From assembly GCA_003707065.3 (NCBI GenBank), contig PPXM03000001.1, positions 1,488,001-1,552,000 of the forward strand: 64,000 nt of DNA. The letters run 5' to 3'. Position 1 is the stretch's first letter. Every line of letters begins with the position of its first letter. The notes beneath the pieces are model-generated. The model was given only the letters and a program-made list of their open reading frames with translations, ran no database searches and was not told the DNA's origin. Below, one piece after another: positions 1-10,738 of the stretch. Source of the DNA: Trigonopsis variabilis. Lineage: Eukaryota; Ascomycota; Trigonopsidomycetes; Trigonopsidales; Trigonopsidaceae. The translations under genes were made by a program, and so were the position numbers.

Positions 1-1439
1 TGAGACAGTTTCTTTGCGGCGTTGGCCACTCCCGTCAGCCCAGCCGGAGAACTGCCCGGTGCTTTAGCCAAAGCCGAAGCGGCTTTGACCAAATGAGCCA
101 CTGCAGAACGAGGATTCCGTAGCTGAGAAGCGAGAACGACAGTGCTAGTAAGAAGAGCCAAGGAGCCTGCTTGGTGAGCGGCAGCAATTGGGGTAGGAAC
201 GAGATAGAGAAGGGCAGAGATACCGAGAGTCACTTGGAGCATCGCTATACCCATAGCCACAGCGCCGGTCTTGAACATAGCTTTTGGGAGCACGGCTGCT
301 TTCTTGAGTCTGATGGAATAAACGTGCATAGCCAAAACAGACAAGAAGGTGGCGACGCCAAGGACTCGGTGATCGAATTGGACAGTGGTAGGGTTTTCGA
401 AAATGTTTCTCCAGACAAGATCACTTTCGTCTTTATCTTTACAGTATGAGGGGTCGAAAAGCTCCTTCGTAGGAGGAATAATCGATTCGCCCATGTAGGG
501 AAATTCATTATAGATCCATCCCGCATCCAGGCCCGCAACAAAAGCACCAGACATGGCTGTCAAGAAGACGAGGCAGAATAAGCCAGTCGTGACTCGTTTG
601 AACGGGGCCAAGGCCGGGCTTTTGAGAGCTTCAAAAAGTCTAACAGAGGCCGTAGGGTTCTTGAGCCATGTATTCTCTTTAAGGATCTCGAGCCCTGACC
701 ATAGCATGGCAACATAAACGGTAAAGGCGGCTCCAAGATGAGTAGCGAGTCGATATTGAGACACTCTAGGATGAGCACCCGCATGTTGGAAGTTTTCATG
801 ATCAAGCCCGCTTTTAACCATCCACCAGCCAATAAAACCTTGCAATCCAATCAGCGCTGCGATAATCGTCATTCTCTTGTTCACGCGTGTACTGGTTTTC
901 TTTGTAGCATAGAAGTATAGAGCAGGACCGAGAAATAAAATACCAATGGCTCGGCCCCATAGTCGATGGAACCATTCCATAAAGAAAATGAATTTGAATT
1001 CATTGAGAGTCATCTTCGAATTCAATAACTTATATTCGGGACTCAGTTTGTACTTTTCGAATTCCGCTTGCCATTCTTCTTCAGTTAACGGGGGTAAAGT
1101 TCCCGCAACCGGCTTCCATTCAGTAATACTCAAACCCGACTCAGTCAGTCGAGTCAATCCTCCAACGACAACAATACCAAAGACTAGGATGCTCGAGCCA
1201 ATGAGCCAATAGCCTACAATCGGCCGGGATATTTCAGGCCGGATTGTCGCGCGAGCGGTGGATGCTGATCGAAAAGACGGCAAAGGTTGTTTCATTAGAC
1301 GCCATGGATGCTCCAGTCTCGACATTATCATCTTGCTTGGGAGAATCTTGGTGGAAAATGCCCGAGATGCTGGAAATAGTCGACTTCCAAGGGCACTCGG
1401 CCTCAGAAGTGGCCGCAAACATTGAGTCAGTAGACGCAT
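1..1439 (-). CDS. COX15: Heme A synthase COX15, C-terminus cut by window edge
   Basis: Converts heme O to heme A for cytochrome c oxidase in the inner mitochondrial membrane. The frame is open without an intron from the ATG at 1439 to the left edge, giving at least 479 residues. It starts with an Arg/Ser/Leu-rich stretch (MRLLTQCLRPLLRPS) typical of a mitochondrial targeting peptide. The family signature follows: GLTRLTESGLSITEWKPVAG, then EWQAEFEKYK, then FIFFMEWFHRLWGR with a heme-ligand His. Further conserved blocks include GLQGFIGWWMVKSGL and LTAMSGAFVAGLDAG. Several hydrophobic segments fit the eight-helix fold. The last visible residues (NAAKKLS) lie near the usual C-terminus, so little is missing. 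The identity is firm; the start is the only ATG that gives a plausible presequence. Confidence 0.93.
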   Translation of the reverse strand, partial: MRLLTQCLRPLLRPSALGSRLFPASRAFSTKILPSKMIMSRLEHPWRLMKQPLPSFRSASTARATIRPEISRPIVGYWLIGSSILVFGIVVVGGLTRLTESGLSITEWKPVAGTLPPLTEEEWQAEFEKYKLSPEYKLLNSKMTLNEFKFIFFMEWFHRLWGRAIGILFLGPALYFYATKKTSTRVNKRMTIIAALIGLQGFIGWWMVKSGLDHENFQHAGAHPRVSQYRLATHLGAAFTVYVAMLWSGLEILKENTWLKNPTASVRLFEALKSPALAPFKRVTTGLFCLVFLTAMSGAFVAGLDAGWIYNEFPYMGESIIPPTKELFDPSYCKDKDESDLVWRNIFENPTTVQFDHRVLGVATFLSVLAMHVYSIRLKKAAVLPKAMFKTGAVAMGIAMLQVTLGISALLYLVPTPIAAAHQAGSLALLTSTVVLASQLRNPRSAVAHLVKAASALAKAPGSSPAGLTGVANAAKKLS

Positions 1440-1791
1440 TTCAGTCTAAGGGTTGACTGAGATCGTGGTGTGACAGACAGATACCGTTGCATTGTAATGG
1501 ACTGATCTGATGTGAGACCACTCAGCTTCGATCGTTTGGTAAGCAACAGCTCCCATAGAGAACCGGTCTACATGCGAAATGCTAGAGATAAATTAAATTA
1601 ATCGAGCGTGGTCAGTCAATTATATACTCTTTACAGCATTTCGTGGCTATTCCTTTTATTGGATCTTGGTTCGCACTTTAGAGCCATTTCATGCAAAGGA
1701 ACTTTGCAGAGTTGAACTTTCCAGTGTAACAAAACATATTGCCACTACATAACCGATCTTCAGCAAAAGAGTGAAACTACTCGTAGATAAA
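1440..1791. other. Intergenic, COX15 5' / THI4 3' side
   Basis: AT-rich spacer between two minus-strand genes; it must contain the COX15 promoter and the THI4 3' end. I see no further gene in it. Confidence 0.6.
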
Positions 1792-2745
<954 letters not shown>

Positions 2746-2792
2746 CTAGACGTCACGTTAGTCTTGAAACAAGAGTATACTAAAAACTGGAC

Positions 2793-2886
2793 GCATGTTC
2801 TTCCGCTGGTTTTACCCAGATCAAGTTCAACCGTATGATCTCAGCCGGATCCATCTATTAAAGATTGGATCCGGCACCGGCCATGC
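2793..2886 (-). promoter_or_regulatory. TPP riboswitch in THI4 5'UTR intron
   Basis: On the minus strand the leader contains all core pieces of the TPP (Thi-box) aptamer in order. P1 closes by GCATG (2886-2882) pairing with CATGC (2797-2793). GGTGCCGGATCC begins P2/P3; the repeated GGATCC/CCGG segments pair in an extended P3. GCTGAGAT (2845-2838) is the pyrimidine-binding motif. TTGAACTTGATCTGG (2830-2816) and ACCAGCG (2810-2804) form P4/P5 and the pyrophosphate pocket. It lies inside a probable 5'UTR intron with donor GTAAAT at 2969, branch-like GACTAAC at 2763-2757 and acceptor TCTAG ending at 2746. Further GT and AG sites (GGTAAAACC within P5, TTTTTAG downstream) could be alternative splice sites. 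This is the arrangement known for fungal thiamine genes, where ligand binding changes splice choice. Which sites are used is inferred. Confidence 0.93.
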
Positions 2887-3493
2887 CCAATTATTAGTAG
2901 CATTGCTCAAGCTGATACAATTCTACCCTTGCACTCGTATGTAACATGTCATCCATAATGGGTATTTACCTAGTAAACTATCGATGATATCTGGTCTGAA
3001 GATGCCTTTTGGCGGCAGCCAAGACCTCCTTATATAGTTTTCTGGGCTCTCCATTCTAGTCTCCTATTGGTGGTGAACAAGACACAAATGCAGATAGTTA
3101 TGGCCTTGCTTACTGTATGGAGATCTTCTCGCCGCGCATCCCGTTGTCACGGGTTGAGCCGGTTCTGGACTGTTGGGCCTCCAACGCTCCTCAGGGATAG
3201 AATAAGTCTTTTAGTCGATCAATTGGTCATATAAAAGGTGTTTCTACGTCCTAATGTACATAGCATCATGCACAGACTGGTGGAACCGATCATCAGGCTC
3301 AATTGTGTCTGCCCGATCTCCCATGTGGGGTAGGCTATAGTCAAAGATGTCCGCTAAGGCAGACCAAAAAAGAAAAAAGGTCGCAGGTGTGCTAGCGCAT
3401 GACATTGGCTAGATCGGGTCTGGTGATGTAAATGTGAACACTGGCAAGCGAACCATGCTTGTAGTAGAGCTACGTATTGAGGCATCTACAAGG
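2887..3493. promoter_or_regulatory. THI4 promoter region
   Basis: Read on the minus strand, a TATATAAGG box lies at 3036-3028 and a CCAAT box (ATTGG on plus) at 3065-3069. Both are well placed for a start site near 3000, just upstream of the 5'UTR intron donor at 2969. The rest, up to the end of the PIN-like gene, shows no gene I can support. Confidence 0.5.
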
Positions 3494-4864
3494 CTATTGT
3501 ACTCTAGTAAGCTTGACAATCACTGCTGCATAAGCAACGGATGGACTCATAAGCGGAGTGAGGATATAGGAAATAAGAAGCATCCGGGAAATCATGGCCA
3601 TTTCCTGGTCATTGACACCGGCCAATTGGGCGACTATTGTTAGAAGGGAAACGGTGAGATGAGTGCTACTTACTAGACGCGAGTGTGATGGCGGGAGGGC
3701 CGCTGCTGACAATGATGAGAATGAAATCGAGAATGGGATCATCCATCCATGCATTGGGCCAGCAGGTTTTGATCCAATAGACAGCCATACCTGAGATGAA
3801 AGGGACAATGAAGAATCTGGCCAGAAGCATCACCGCAATTGCAGTCTTATTGATGACTACCGGGGCACGATTGGCCAGATTAGGTCCTAGAATGAATAGC
3901 TGAGCGGCAGGAAAGAGGTCGCCCAGATTTTTCAGAGACAATGTCACTGTATTGGAGAAGACAGCATCATCGAAGAAGAGATAGTGAGTGAAAGGAATGA
4001 CGCTGATGACAATAGTAAGAACGGCGGCGATGGATGCAGGATTTGTAAGGGCTTTAAGGTATCTCCTAGAAGATTGGAATACGCTTTTTAGCTTGAATTG
4101 GTAGTATTTGGGTGGATGGCCCAGCAAGGGATATTCCTCGGATGAGCCACTAGCCTCATTGGCTTGTCGCTCCCCTAATCGATTTTCCGTCTCAAGGAGC
4201 TGCAAAGAATTGCGCCTGATTGTCTTATGGAGCATTCTCGGGCCCAATGTGAATCTAAACAGGTTGTGAACCACTGAAGCCATCAACGTATAACTGTGAG
4301 CTCTGGCGACGATTTCTTCGATAGTTTCTCCTGGCCGCATCATCTTATCCAGGGCATGGTTCTTGGCCAGCGACTGGAGAAGAAGAATTTGGAGGCTGGT
4401 GACGTTGTTGAAAGCCAGTCCAGGAAGGAAGAAGTCTGGAAAGTCCAGGTATTCCACAAGCAGGTAGCCTACCGTACTTAGACTTATAATTATCACCGTA
4501 GAAAACACGATAATTGGCCAGTATGCCTCCAGAGTTTCGATCGTGATCTTGGGACCCATAGAGGTCAACATGAGACAAGGTAAGAACACACTGACACATA
4601 TCCGAGAAAGCCTCTATCAAGTTAGAATGGTCTTGTATTCCATGGTCTATGACGATTGTTTGATATCAAACCGAGAATCTCGGTCTTGAACTCAAAGTCG
4701 CGCAAACCTAGGAGGCGACCAGCGATGCCTACCTTGCTGTCCTCGAGGCTCAAAATGCCCCCTCTGGAACAGAAGTACCCGTATCCTAGATCCAGTAAAA
4801 CCGCAACAGACGCCTGGGCAGAAGATACACCGGTTTCGACAACTTCATGCCATGGAATCTTCAT
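3494..4864 (-). CDS. PIN-like (auxin efflux carrier family) membrane transporter
   Basis: Three exons: 4864-4733, 4613-3674 and 3633-3494, joined by introns of 119 and 40 nt (GTAGGC...TTGATAG and GTAAGT...CTAACAATAG) to give 403 residues. The N-terminus (VLLDLGYGYFCSRGGILSLEDSK, then RLSRICVSVFLPCLMLTSMG) is the first helix hairpin of fungal PIN-like carriers. The C-terminal SSGPPAITLAS-IAQLAGVND followed by SRMLLISYILTPL is the matching second half. About ten hydrophobic helices surround a hydrophilic central loop. Fungal members sit in the ER or plasma membrane and their substrate is unsettled, so I assign only the family. The start is the ATG at 4864, the only one in frame with the family N-terminus. 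It is divergent from CDK1 with about 170 bp between the two starts. Confidence 0.85.
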
Positions 4865-5035
4865 CTCATTCTCCGTCGACAAACGTGGTCTCGTATCGAT
4901 TCCCACCAGCTCTGTGGAGGTAACGTTGGGAGTTTACTTTTTCCGTTTTGTCTTGGGTTGCCGGTGCAACAGCCAAATCAACTTAGCTCGCAAGGGGTTT
5001 TGTTTATATCGGGCTTGCAACAACGCGACTAGGGA

Positions 5036-6126
5036 ATGCCGGAATTTCAAGATTATCAGAAGCTGGAGAAGATTGGTGAAGGTAAGCAATAAATGCACGG
5101 TTCATATTATAATATCACTTTATTTAAAGAGCTCGCTGTTCTTCGTTGATCGGACCAGAGAGCAGAGAGGCTGTTAAGGGAGGATATGTTGAAAAGATGC
5201 TAATTCTAGGCACTTATGGGGTTGTTTATAAAGCTTTAGATTCACTTAATGGCAACAGGGTAGTTGCCCTGAAGAAGATCCGACTAGAGGCCGAAGACGA
5301 AGGAGTGCCTTCGACCGCCATTCGCGAGATCTCACTGTTGAAGGAGATGAGACATGAGAATATCGTGGCCCTATATAATATTGTCCACGCCGAGAACCAT
5401 AGACTGTATCTAGTTTTTGAGTTTCTTGATCTTGATCTCAAGAAATATATGGAATCCATTCCTTCAGACCGGGGACTGGAGCCAGACATCGTTGCCAAGT
5501 TCATGAACCAGTTGGTCAAAGGAATCAAATACTGTCATTCGCATCGCATTCTACATCGAGATTTAAAGCCTCAGAATCTATTGATTGATAAAGATGGTAA
5601 CTTAAAACTTGCCGACTTTGGTCTTGCTCGTGCCTTTGGTGTCCCACTTCGAACTTATACCCATGAAGTGGTCACTCTTTGGTACCGTGCTCCTGAAATT
5701 CTCCTTGGCGCTCGTCAATATTCTACTGGAGTCGACATGTGGTCAGCAGGGTGTATCTTTGCTGAAATGGTCAACAGGAAACCCCTCTTTCCCGGTGATT
5801 CCGAAATAGATGAGATATTTAAGATCTTCCGTCTCTTGGGAACGCCAGACGACCACGTCTGGCCCGGCGTTAATTCTCTTCCTGATTTCAAAAAGACCTT
5901 CCCTCGGTGGTCTAGAAAGGACCTCGAAACCGCCGTCAGCAATCTTAACGAAAACGGTATCGATCTCTTGGCCCACCTTTTAACCTATGATCCCAGTCAC
6001 CGGCTCTCTGCCAAAAAAGCTCTTGATCACCCCTACTTTACTGAAGAACCTTCCTTACAACCCGTTTCTGTGGAATCTTCCGTCCCGTCGGTAACTGGAA
6101 GAGGCCAGATCCGAGTCCTAGCTTAA
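5036..6126 (+). CDS. CDC28: Cyclin-dependent kinase CDK1/Cdc28
   Basis: Master cell-cycle Ser/Thr kinase. Exon 1 (5036-5081) encodes [16 protein letters not shown], a 128-nt intron (GTAAGC...TAATTCTAG) follows, and exon 2 (5210-6126) completes 320 residues. The glycine loop GEGTYGVV carries the inhibitory Thr/Tyr pair. The perfect PSTAIRE helix, the catalytic [10 protein letters not shown], the DFG loop and the activation-loop [15 protein letters not shown] are all present. Length is slightly above the usual 297-300 because of a short Ser/Val-rich C-terminal tail. The intron falls inside the glycine loop. Confidence 0.97.
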
Positions 6127-6436
6127 TCTTTTTAATTTTTGTTTTTCGCTTGGCTTGCTCAATACTCAATATTCATATCTGGTTTGGTATCTATTTGTAA
6201 TCTGCCTATTCCCACGGCCTTGGCCTCAACGATCCTCTTGTACGCACACGTAATCCTTACCGCCTTTCGTTCTTATCGATTTTAATTCATTGCTGTAGCT
6301 GTTTTACTGAGTGTTCCAAAGCGGTAATTTTATTCCATGCAGAGACAAACCACAGTACAATGCCCACCAGTGAGAAGACGATTGTAACGCTGGTGTCATC
6401 TCCCAACGCAAGCACTTACTAACTGCCCTTTATCAA
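6127..6436. other. Intergenic CDK1-FMN1 with a candidate uORF
   Basis: Spacer between two plus-strand genes. A 20-codon upstream ORF (ATG at 6360, stop at 6420-6422) ends 14 nt before the riboflavin kinase ATG. If transcribed it could lower translation of the kinase; no conservation evidence is available. Confidence 0.35.
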
Positions 6437-7081
6437 ATGACTCGAAGCGCCAGGGAGCAGACTCGACCTTCAATAGTCGGGCCAGAGGCTCCTAGTGCAC
6501 CTTATCCTATTTACGTCTCGACCCATGTCACTGCCGGGTTTGGCCGGGGCTCGGCTCAGCTGGGAATCCCTACTGCAAATGTCCCTATAGATGCCAAGGC
6601 TCAAATGACCGGTAGAAATGGATTGTATACTTTGACATTTGAGAATGCTCTAGGGGATACCGGGATCTACTTTGGCTGGGCCAAGGTAATTCCTCACAGT
6701 CTGCAAGACGACGAAAGAGCGAGTCTTCAGAGTGACCAGGATGCACACCCGAACCGAACCAAGGAGATAGTCATGGATGGAGGGGAGCATCTGGAAAAAG
6801 TTGATGAATCTGTCTATCCCATGGTCATGAGCGTTGGATGGAATCCTTTCTTCCATAATAAGACCAAGAGTGCTGAGATCCATATAATGCATAAGTTCAA
6901 ACATGATTTTTATGGTGCCTCTGTGCGATTCATTGTTTTGGGCTACGTTCGTCCTGAGCTCGACTATATCTCGGTCGAAGCGTTGATCGAAGATATCAAT
7001 ACCGACATCAAAGTGTCCCAGGCAAGTCTGGCCCGTCCGGCTTACAAGGAGTTTCAAAAGGATCCGTTTTTTAATGAATAG
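6437..7081 (+). CDS. FMN1: Riboflavin kinase FMN1
   Basis: Phosphorylates riboflavin to FMN. This uninterrupted 214-residue frame carries THVTAGFGRGSAQLGIPTAN with the flavokinase PTAN motif that binds Mg-ATP. It continues with GIYFGWA and SVGWNPFFHNKTKSAEIHI, then HDFYGASVRFIVLGYVRPEL and ALIEDINTDI, all typical of fungal Fmn1. A low-complexity insertion between GWA and MVMSVGW (about residues 80-125) is common in fungal members. The ATG at 6437 is chosen because the family begins 20-25 residues before the GFGRGS block. A short uORF lies just upstream. Confidence 0.95.
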   Translation: MTRSAREQTRPSIVGPEAPSAPYPIYVSTHVTAGFGRGSAQLGIPTANVPIDAKAQMTGRNGLYTLTFENALGDTGIYFGWAKVIPHSLQDDERASLQSDQDAHPNRTKEIVMDGGEHLEKVDESVYPMVMSVGWNPFFHNKTKSAEIHIMHKFKHDFYGASVRFIVLGYVRPELDYISVEALIEDINTDIKVSQASLARPAYKEFQKDPFFNE

Positions 7082-7228
7082 AAGTGTCTTTCTTTTTCCG
7101 TGCAGGGCAGGTCTATATAGGATAGTTTAGTTAATTTTCTTCCGTATCATACATCATACATCAGCAAACCCGCCTCCAGCTCTATCGTACAACTTAGTCT
7201 CTCGATGCGACTCACTATCGAGATCTGG

Positions 7229-8978
7229 CTAGTCCAAGATTGGCAAAAAGTTACCAATGACCATCATGGGAATATCAAACATGTCTCTCTTGACTGTCCA
7301 GGTACAGGCGGTGTGAATAGGCTTGAGACTCCTCCTTGAAATGTCTGATAGCGGCTGTCGCCCATTGTCGTTCTTGTCAGACTCAAGTCCTGGACCCAAT
7401 AATGTACAGGTCGTATTGGCCGCTCCCAGGGAGTCTCCAAACGCTATCCGGCTAAACAGCTCGAAATACTTGACAACTGACTCGTCGTCCATCAACTCCA
7501 CTATGAACCTCCGAGTCCCAAGGAGATCATTCATTGACCATCCCGTTAGAATACAAAATTCTTTTCCAACAGCAGCTATCTGCCCAGTCCGCCGCCAGAG
7601 GACGGTAGGGGTACCAGAGTAGCTGATAAATTTCTCATACTCAAGAAGAGTTCTTTGAAAACACTTCTCCATAAACACAAGGTCTTCTTCCACCAGCGTC
7701 TTTGTGCATGCGATAAACGAAGGACGATAGGCAGCCATGGACTTGGCCATGGCCATCAACTGCGGTCTGTCGAATCTTGATTTTAAATAAACAATAAGAG
7801 TATGAAAACCAGGGGTATACGAGAACGGTTCGGTTATCTCAGAGTAGATTTCCTCGGGATGTTTCTTGAAGCGATTGCGGGAACGATTTGGACGTGACGA
7901 AGGGGGATTCAGCGAAGAGTGGCCATTTTCGTGGAGGTTATAGGACTGAATCTGCTGTTGCTGCTGCTGCTGTTGTTGTTCTTCGTCAAGATAATGGCTT
8001 TGCCCGGGAGCAGGTAAAGGGGTAAACCGTCCCCCTCCGATATCGGGGAAGGGGTACGCTTGTGCGTATCTATTAGAGACTTGGGGCGATGCTCCGGGAA
8101 TATTATTTGGAGAAGGAGCATGTTGGGATGAGCTTGGACTGTTGCCGCTGGCAATCGACGATGTTCCTCCGGGTGTAGCGCCAACGAAAGAACTAGATTG
8201 TCCCGTTTGGAACCTTGTCCAATTTGGATCAATCATGGAGATATGCTGAGGGGCAGAGGTTCCAGAAAAGCCGTTAATATCTGGAGAAACCAACGATGAT
8301 ATCGTAGGAGTCCGTTCCAGCTGAGATTGAGATCCCAAGATATTGGACAAGATCGAGTATTCCAAGTTTGCAGCTTTACTGCCAAAGTCCATATCCATTC
8401 CAACTGCAGGAAGGAACTCTGAAGGAGTGCCACCCAGAGATGTAGGATCAATCGTAGGCCCGGTACCGGCTTCACTATCCACAGGTATGAGATCAGGAGG
8501 ACTGGCCGGGATAGTTCTGGAGCTCATATCAGGACCATTAACCAACGGGAGAAACGACACATTGGAAGGAGCAGACACTTCGCTTATCGGATTCATATTA
8601 GCCCCTTCACCCAACGCAGGCATACTACTGACAACATCATCTTCGTCGAGATATTTTGCTCGCTTCCGTACCCCATCCCGACAAGTATCTGCTAAACCTC
8701 TATGAACACATCGTTGACAGGGCCGTGCTATAAAGAGTTAGACCATTTTGCTCTCGCAAACTTGTCTTACATTCATCGCACGTCAGATGAGCCTTCTGAC
8801 AATGGAAACAAGCAATATAAACCTTTTTCTTTTTTAGCTTCCCGCGGTGTCTCTAGAAAAAAGTCAGCAAACACAGCTTGAGCCGTATGGGCGTTCTTAC
8901 CATGGCGGGGACTTTTCTCTTTCTCGTCTTGTCGTCATCGGCATGGCTTTCAGGAGCCATTAAAGGAGCAACTTCCAT
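7229..8978 (-). CDS. ERT1: Zn2Cys6 transcription regulator ERT1/AcuK (gluconeogenesis)
   Basis: Three exons (8978-8901, 8852-8771, 8727-7229; introns of 48 and 43 nt) give 552 residues. The binuclear zinc cluster is split by intron 2. It reads C-x2-C-x6-C-x5-C-x2-C-x8-C, from CFHCQKAHLTCDE to RPCQRCVHRGLADTC, followed by RDGVRKRAKYL as in AcuK/ERT1. A basic KLKKKKVY stretch precedes the cluster. The C-terminal half holds the PAS-like region (PTVLWRRTGQIAAVGKEFCILTGWSMNDLLGTRRFIVELMDDESVVKY), and the protein ends VKRDMFDIPMMVIGNFLPIL as expected for this family. A CAG/CTG tract codes about nine Gln near the middle. Known members control gluconeogenic and respiratory genes. It is divergent from CTP1 with a 200-bp shared promoter, a suggestive metabolic pairing. 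Confidence 0.93.
7952..7980. repeat. CTG/TTG trinucleotide tract in ERT1
   Basis: On the coding (minus) strand this is a CAA/CAG run coding for about nine Gln in the disordered middle of ERT1. Confidence 0.9.
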
Positions 8979-9179
8979 GATAGTCGACGTTTTCTTCTCC
9001 TATTTGTCGTCCTTTTTCAATAAAACGCCTCTCTACCTCCCCCTTTCTAGTTTTGACGGTCTCCTCGTTGAGTCAAGGGAAAACTCCACTTTCCTAGTTC
9101 AGGCCTCCGGCCGGGTAAGTGTGGGGAGAAGCGAAGTTGCTCGTCACCAGAAGGCCGCGACCGACCCTGACCGAGTGAT

Positions 9180-10431
9180 ATGAGTAAAAAGACGGTAAGT
9201 TGCAGGCCGAGTTCGATCTAAGTTTAGGTTGATCCCTGGAAAAGTTTGGTTGCCGGAGGAATCGCTGGTTCAATTGAGGCTGCTACCACGGTTGGTGATT
9301 TTTTCCTTGGGCGTTATCTGATTCCAGTACCCTTTTGAGTTTGCCAAAACTCGTCTTCAGTTGATTTCCAAGGATAGCACAGTAAGTTTGGTCTTGTGCA
9401 GTCGTGCGTCTTGTATGATTTCATGTCTCGTGCGAAATCGAGTGTTTCTATAAACAACTGAGAGAAATGAGTTGGAGCCGATGATGGACATGGAATTACT
9501 GTTGTGCGGAACACGTTTCAGTGCCAAACTTTGATGGCGATAAGCTTTATAGGCCCAAGCAGGACGCACGTGGCTCTATCTGACTCAACGCAAGGGTCGT
9601 TGTTAACACTGTAGATCTCCAAGAATCCTTTCAAGTTGCTTGCTCAAGTCTATAGAACCGAGGGTCTCAGTGCGATTTATGCGGGATGCTCGACACTTGT
9701 GATTGGCACAGGGTTCAAAGCCGCAATTCGCTTTTTAGGGTTTGATTCCATTAAAAAGGCGCTTGCTGATGAAAATGGAAAACTGTCTGGGGTTCGAGGA
9801 GTGGCTGGTAAGTTGAGACGAGAAAGTTGCTGACCTTTGTTTAAGCTGGTCTGGGAGCTGGTGTTTTGGAGTCCGTTGTGGCCGTGACCCCCTTTGAGAC
9901 TATCAAGACGGCTTTGTGAGTTGATTGTAGTAAGCTTGGTTGTCTAATTCTAGGATTGACGATGCTCAAAGTAAAAATCCCCGGTACCGAGGATTTCTCC
10001 ATGGTACTGCTTCGTTGATTAGAGACAATGGAATCGGGGGCGTTTATAAAGGTCTTCTTCCGGTGACCCTTCGTCAAGCAGCTAATAGTGCCGTGCGCAT
10101 GGGCTCTTACAATTCGCTCAAAGTTTTTGCTCAGAATCACTCTAAAGATCCCTCTAAACCTCTCGGAACAGGCATCACATTTGGCATTGGCAGCACTGCC
10201 GGAGTGATCACTGTATATACAACCATGCCTGTGGATACAATCAAAACTAGAATGCAAGCTCTCAACGCCAGTGAGTTATATAAAAGCACCTGGGATTGTG
10301 CCGTCAAAATCTACAAAAACGAAGGCATCCTCACTTTTTGGAAAGGCGCCACTCCTCGTCTCGGGCGACTGGTACTAAGTGGAGGTATAGTCTTTACCAT
10401 TTACGAAGAAGTCGTCAAGCTCTTGTCTTGA
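9180..10431 (+). CDS. CTP1: Mitochondrial citrate/tricarboxylate carrier CTP1
   Basis: Exchanges citrate across the inner mitochondrial membrane. Six exons: 9180-9194, 9228-9290, 9328-9381, 9615-9807, 9846-9915 and 9954-10431, giving 290 residues. The three mitochondrial-carrier signatures are PFEFAKTRLQL, PFETIKTAL and PVDTIKTRMQA. TYPFEFAKTRLQL and TLRQAANSAVRMGSYN are characteristic of the citrate carrier branch. Exon 1 codes only MSKKT. Introns are 33-38 nt except intron 3 (233 nt); intron 2 begins GTTGGT, a weak donor. The start is the nearest ATG upstream of the conserved VDPWKSLVAGGIAG. It shares a divergent promoter with ERT1. Confidence 0.93.
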
Positions 10432-10738
10432 TCAATATACTCTTGTTGGCGTCATTCTTGTAGCGTGAGCTCTGGCACATCAACACTCCGTAAGCTCTCA
10501 TTATTCTTTGATCATCTCCTCATTAATCCGTTCTTTTTCCACCTCGCACTGAGATATCTCAGCGATTCATTAATTTATACCTTTTTCGCCGTAGTGAGAC
10601 TCTTCGACTCGGGCCGCGAGCTTGGGCACTTTCGCCGTTGGGAGCAATAGCTCCTCTTCCGTGTGATCATCCTCCCTCATACTCTCGAGAATCAGCGCCA
10701 ATTGCTCTCCGACCCTCTCAAACTTTTCTCTTTCCGCC
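10432..10738. other. Intergenic CTP1-PAP2
   Basis: AT-rich spacer between two plus-strand genes; it must hold the promoter of the PAP2 gene. No gene or clear motif seen. Confidence 0.5.

Noticed and set aside
8878-9183. 101-residue plus frame with a signal-peptide-like start
   Set aside because: Antisense to ERT1 exon 1 and its intron; the hydrophobic run comes from the complement of the basic ERT1 N-terminus.
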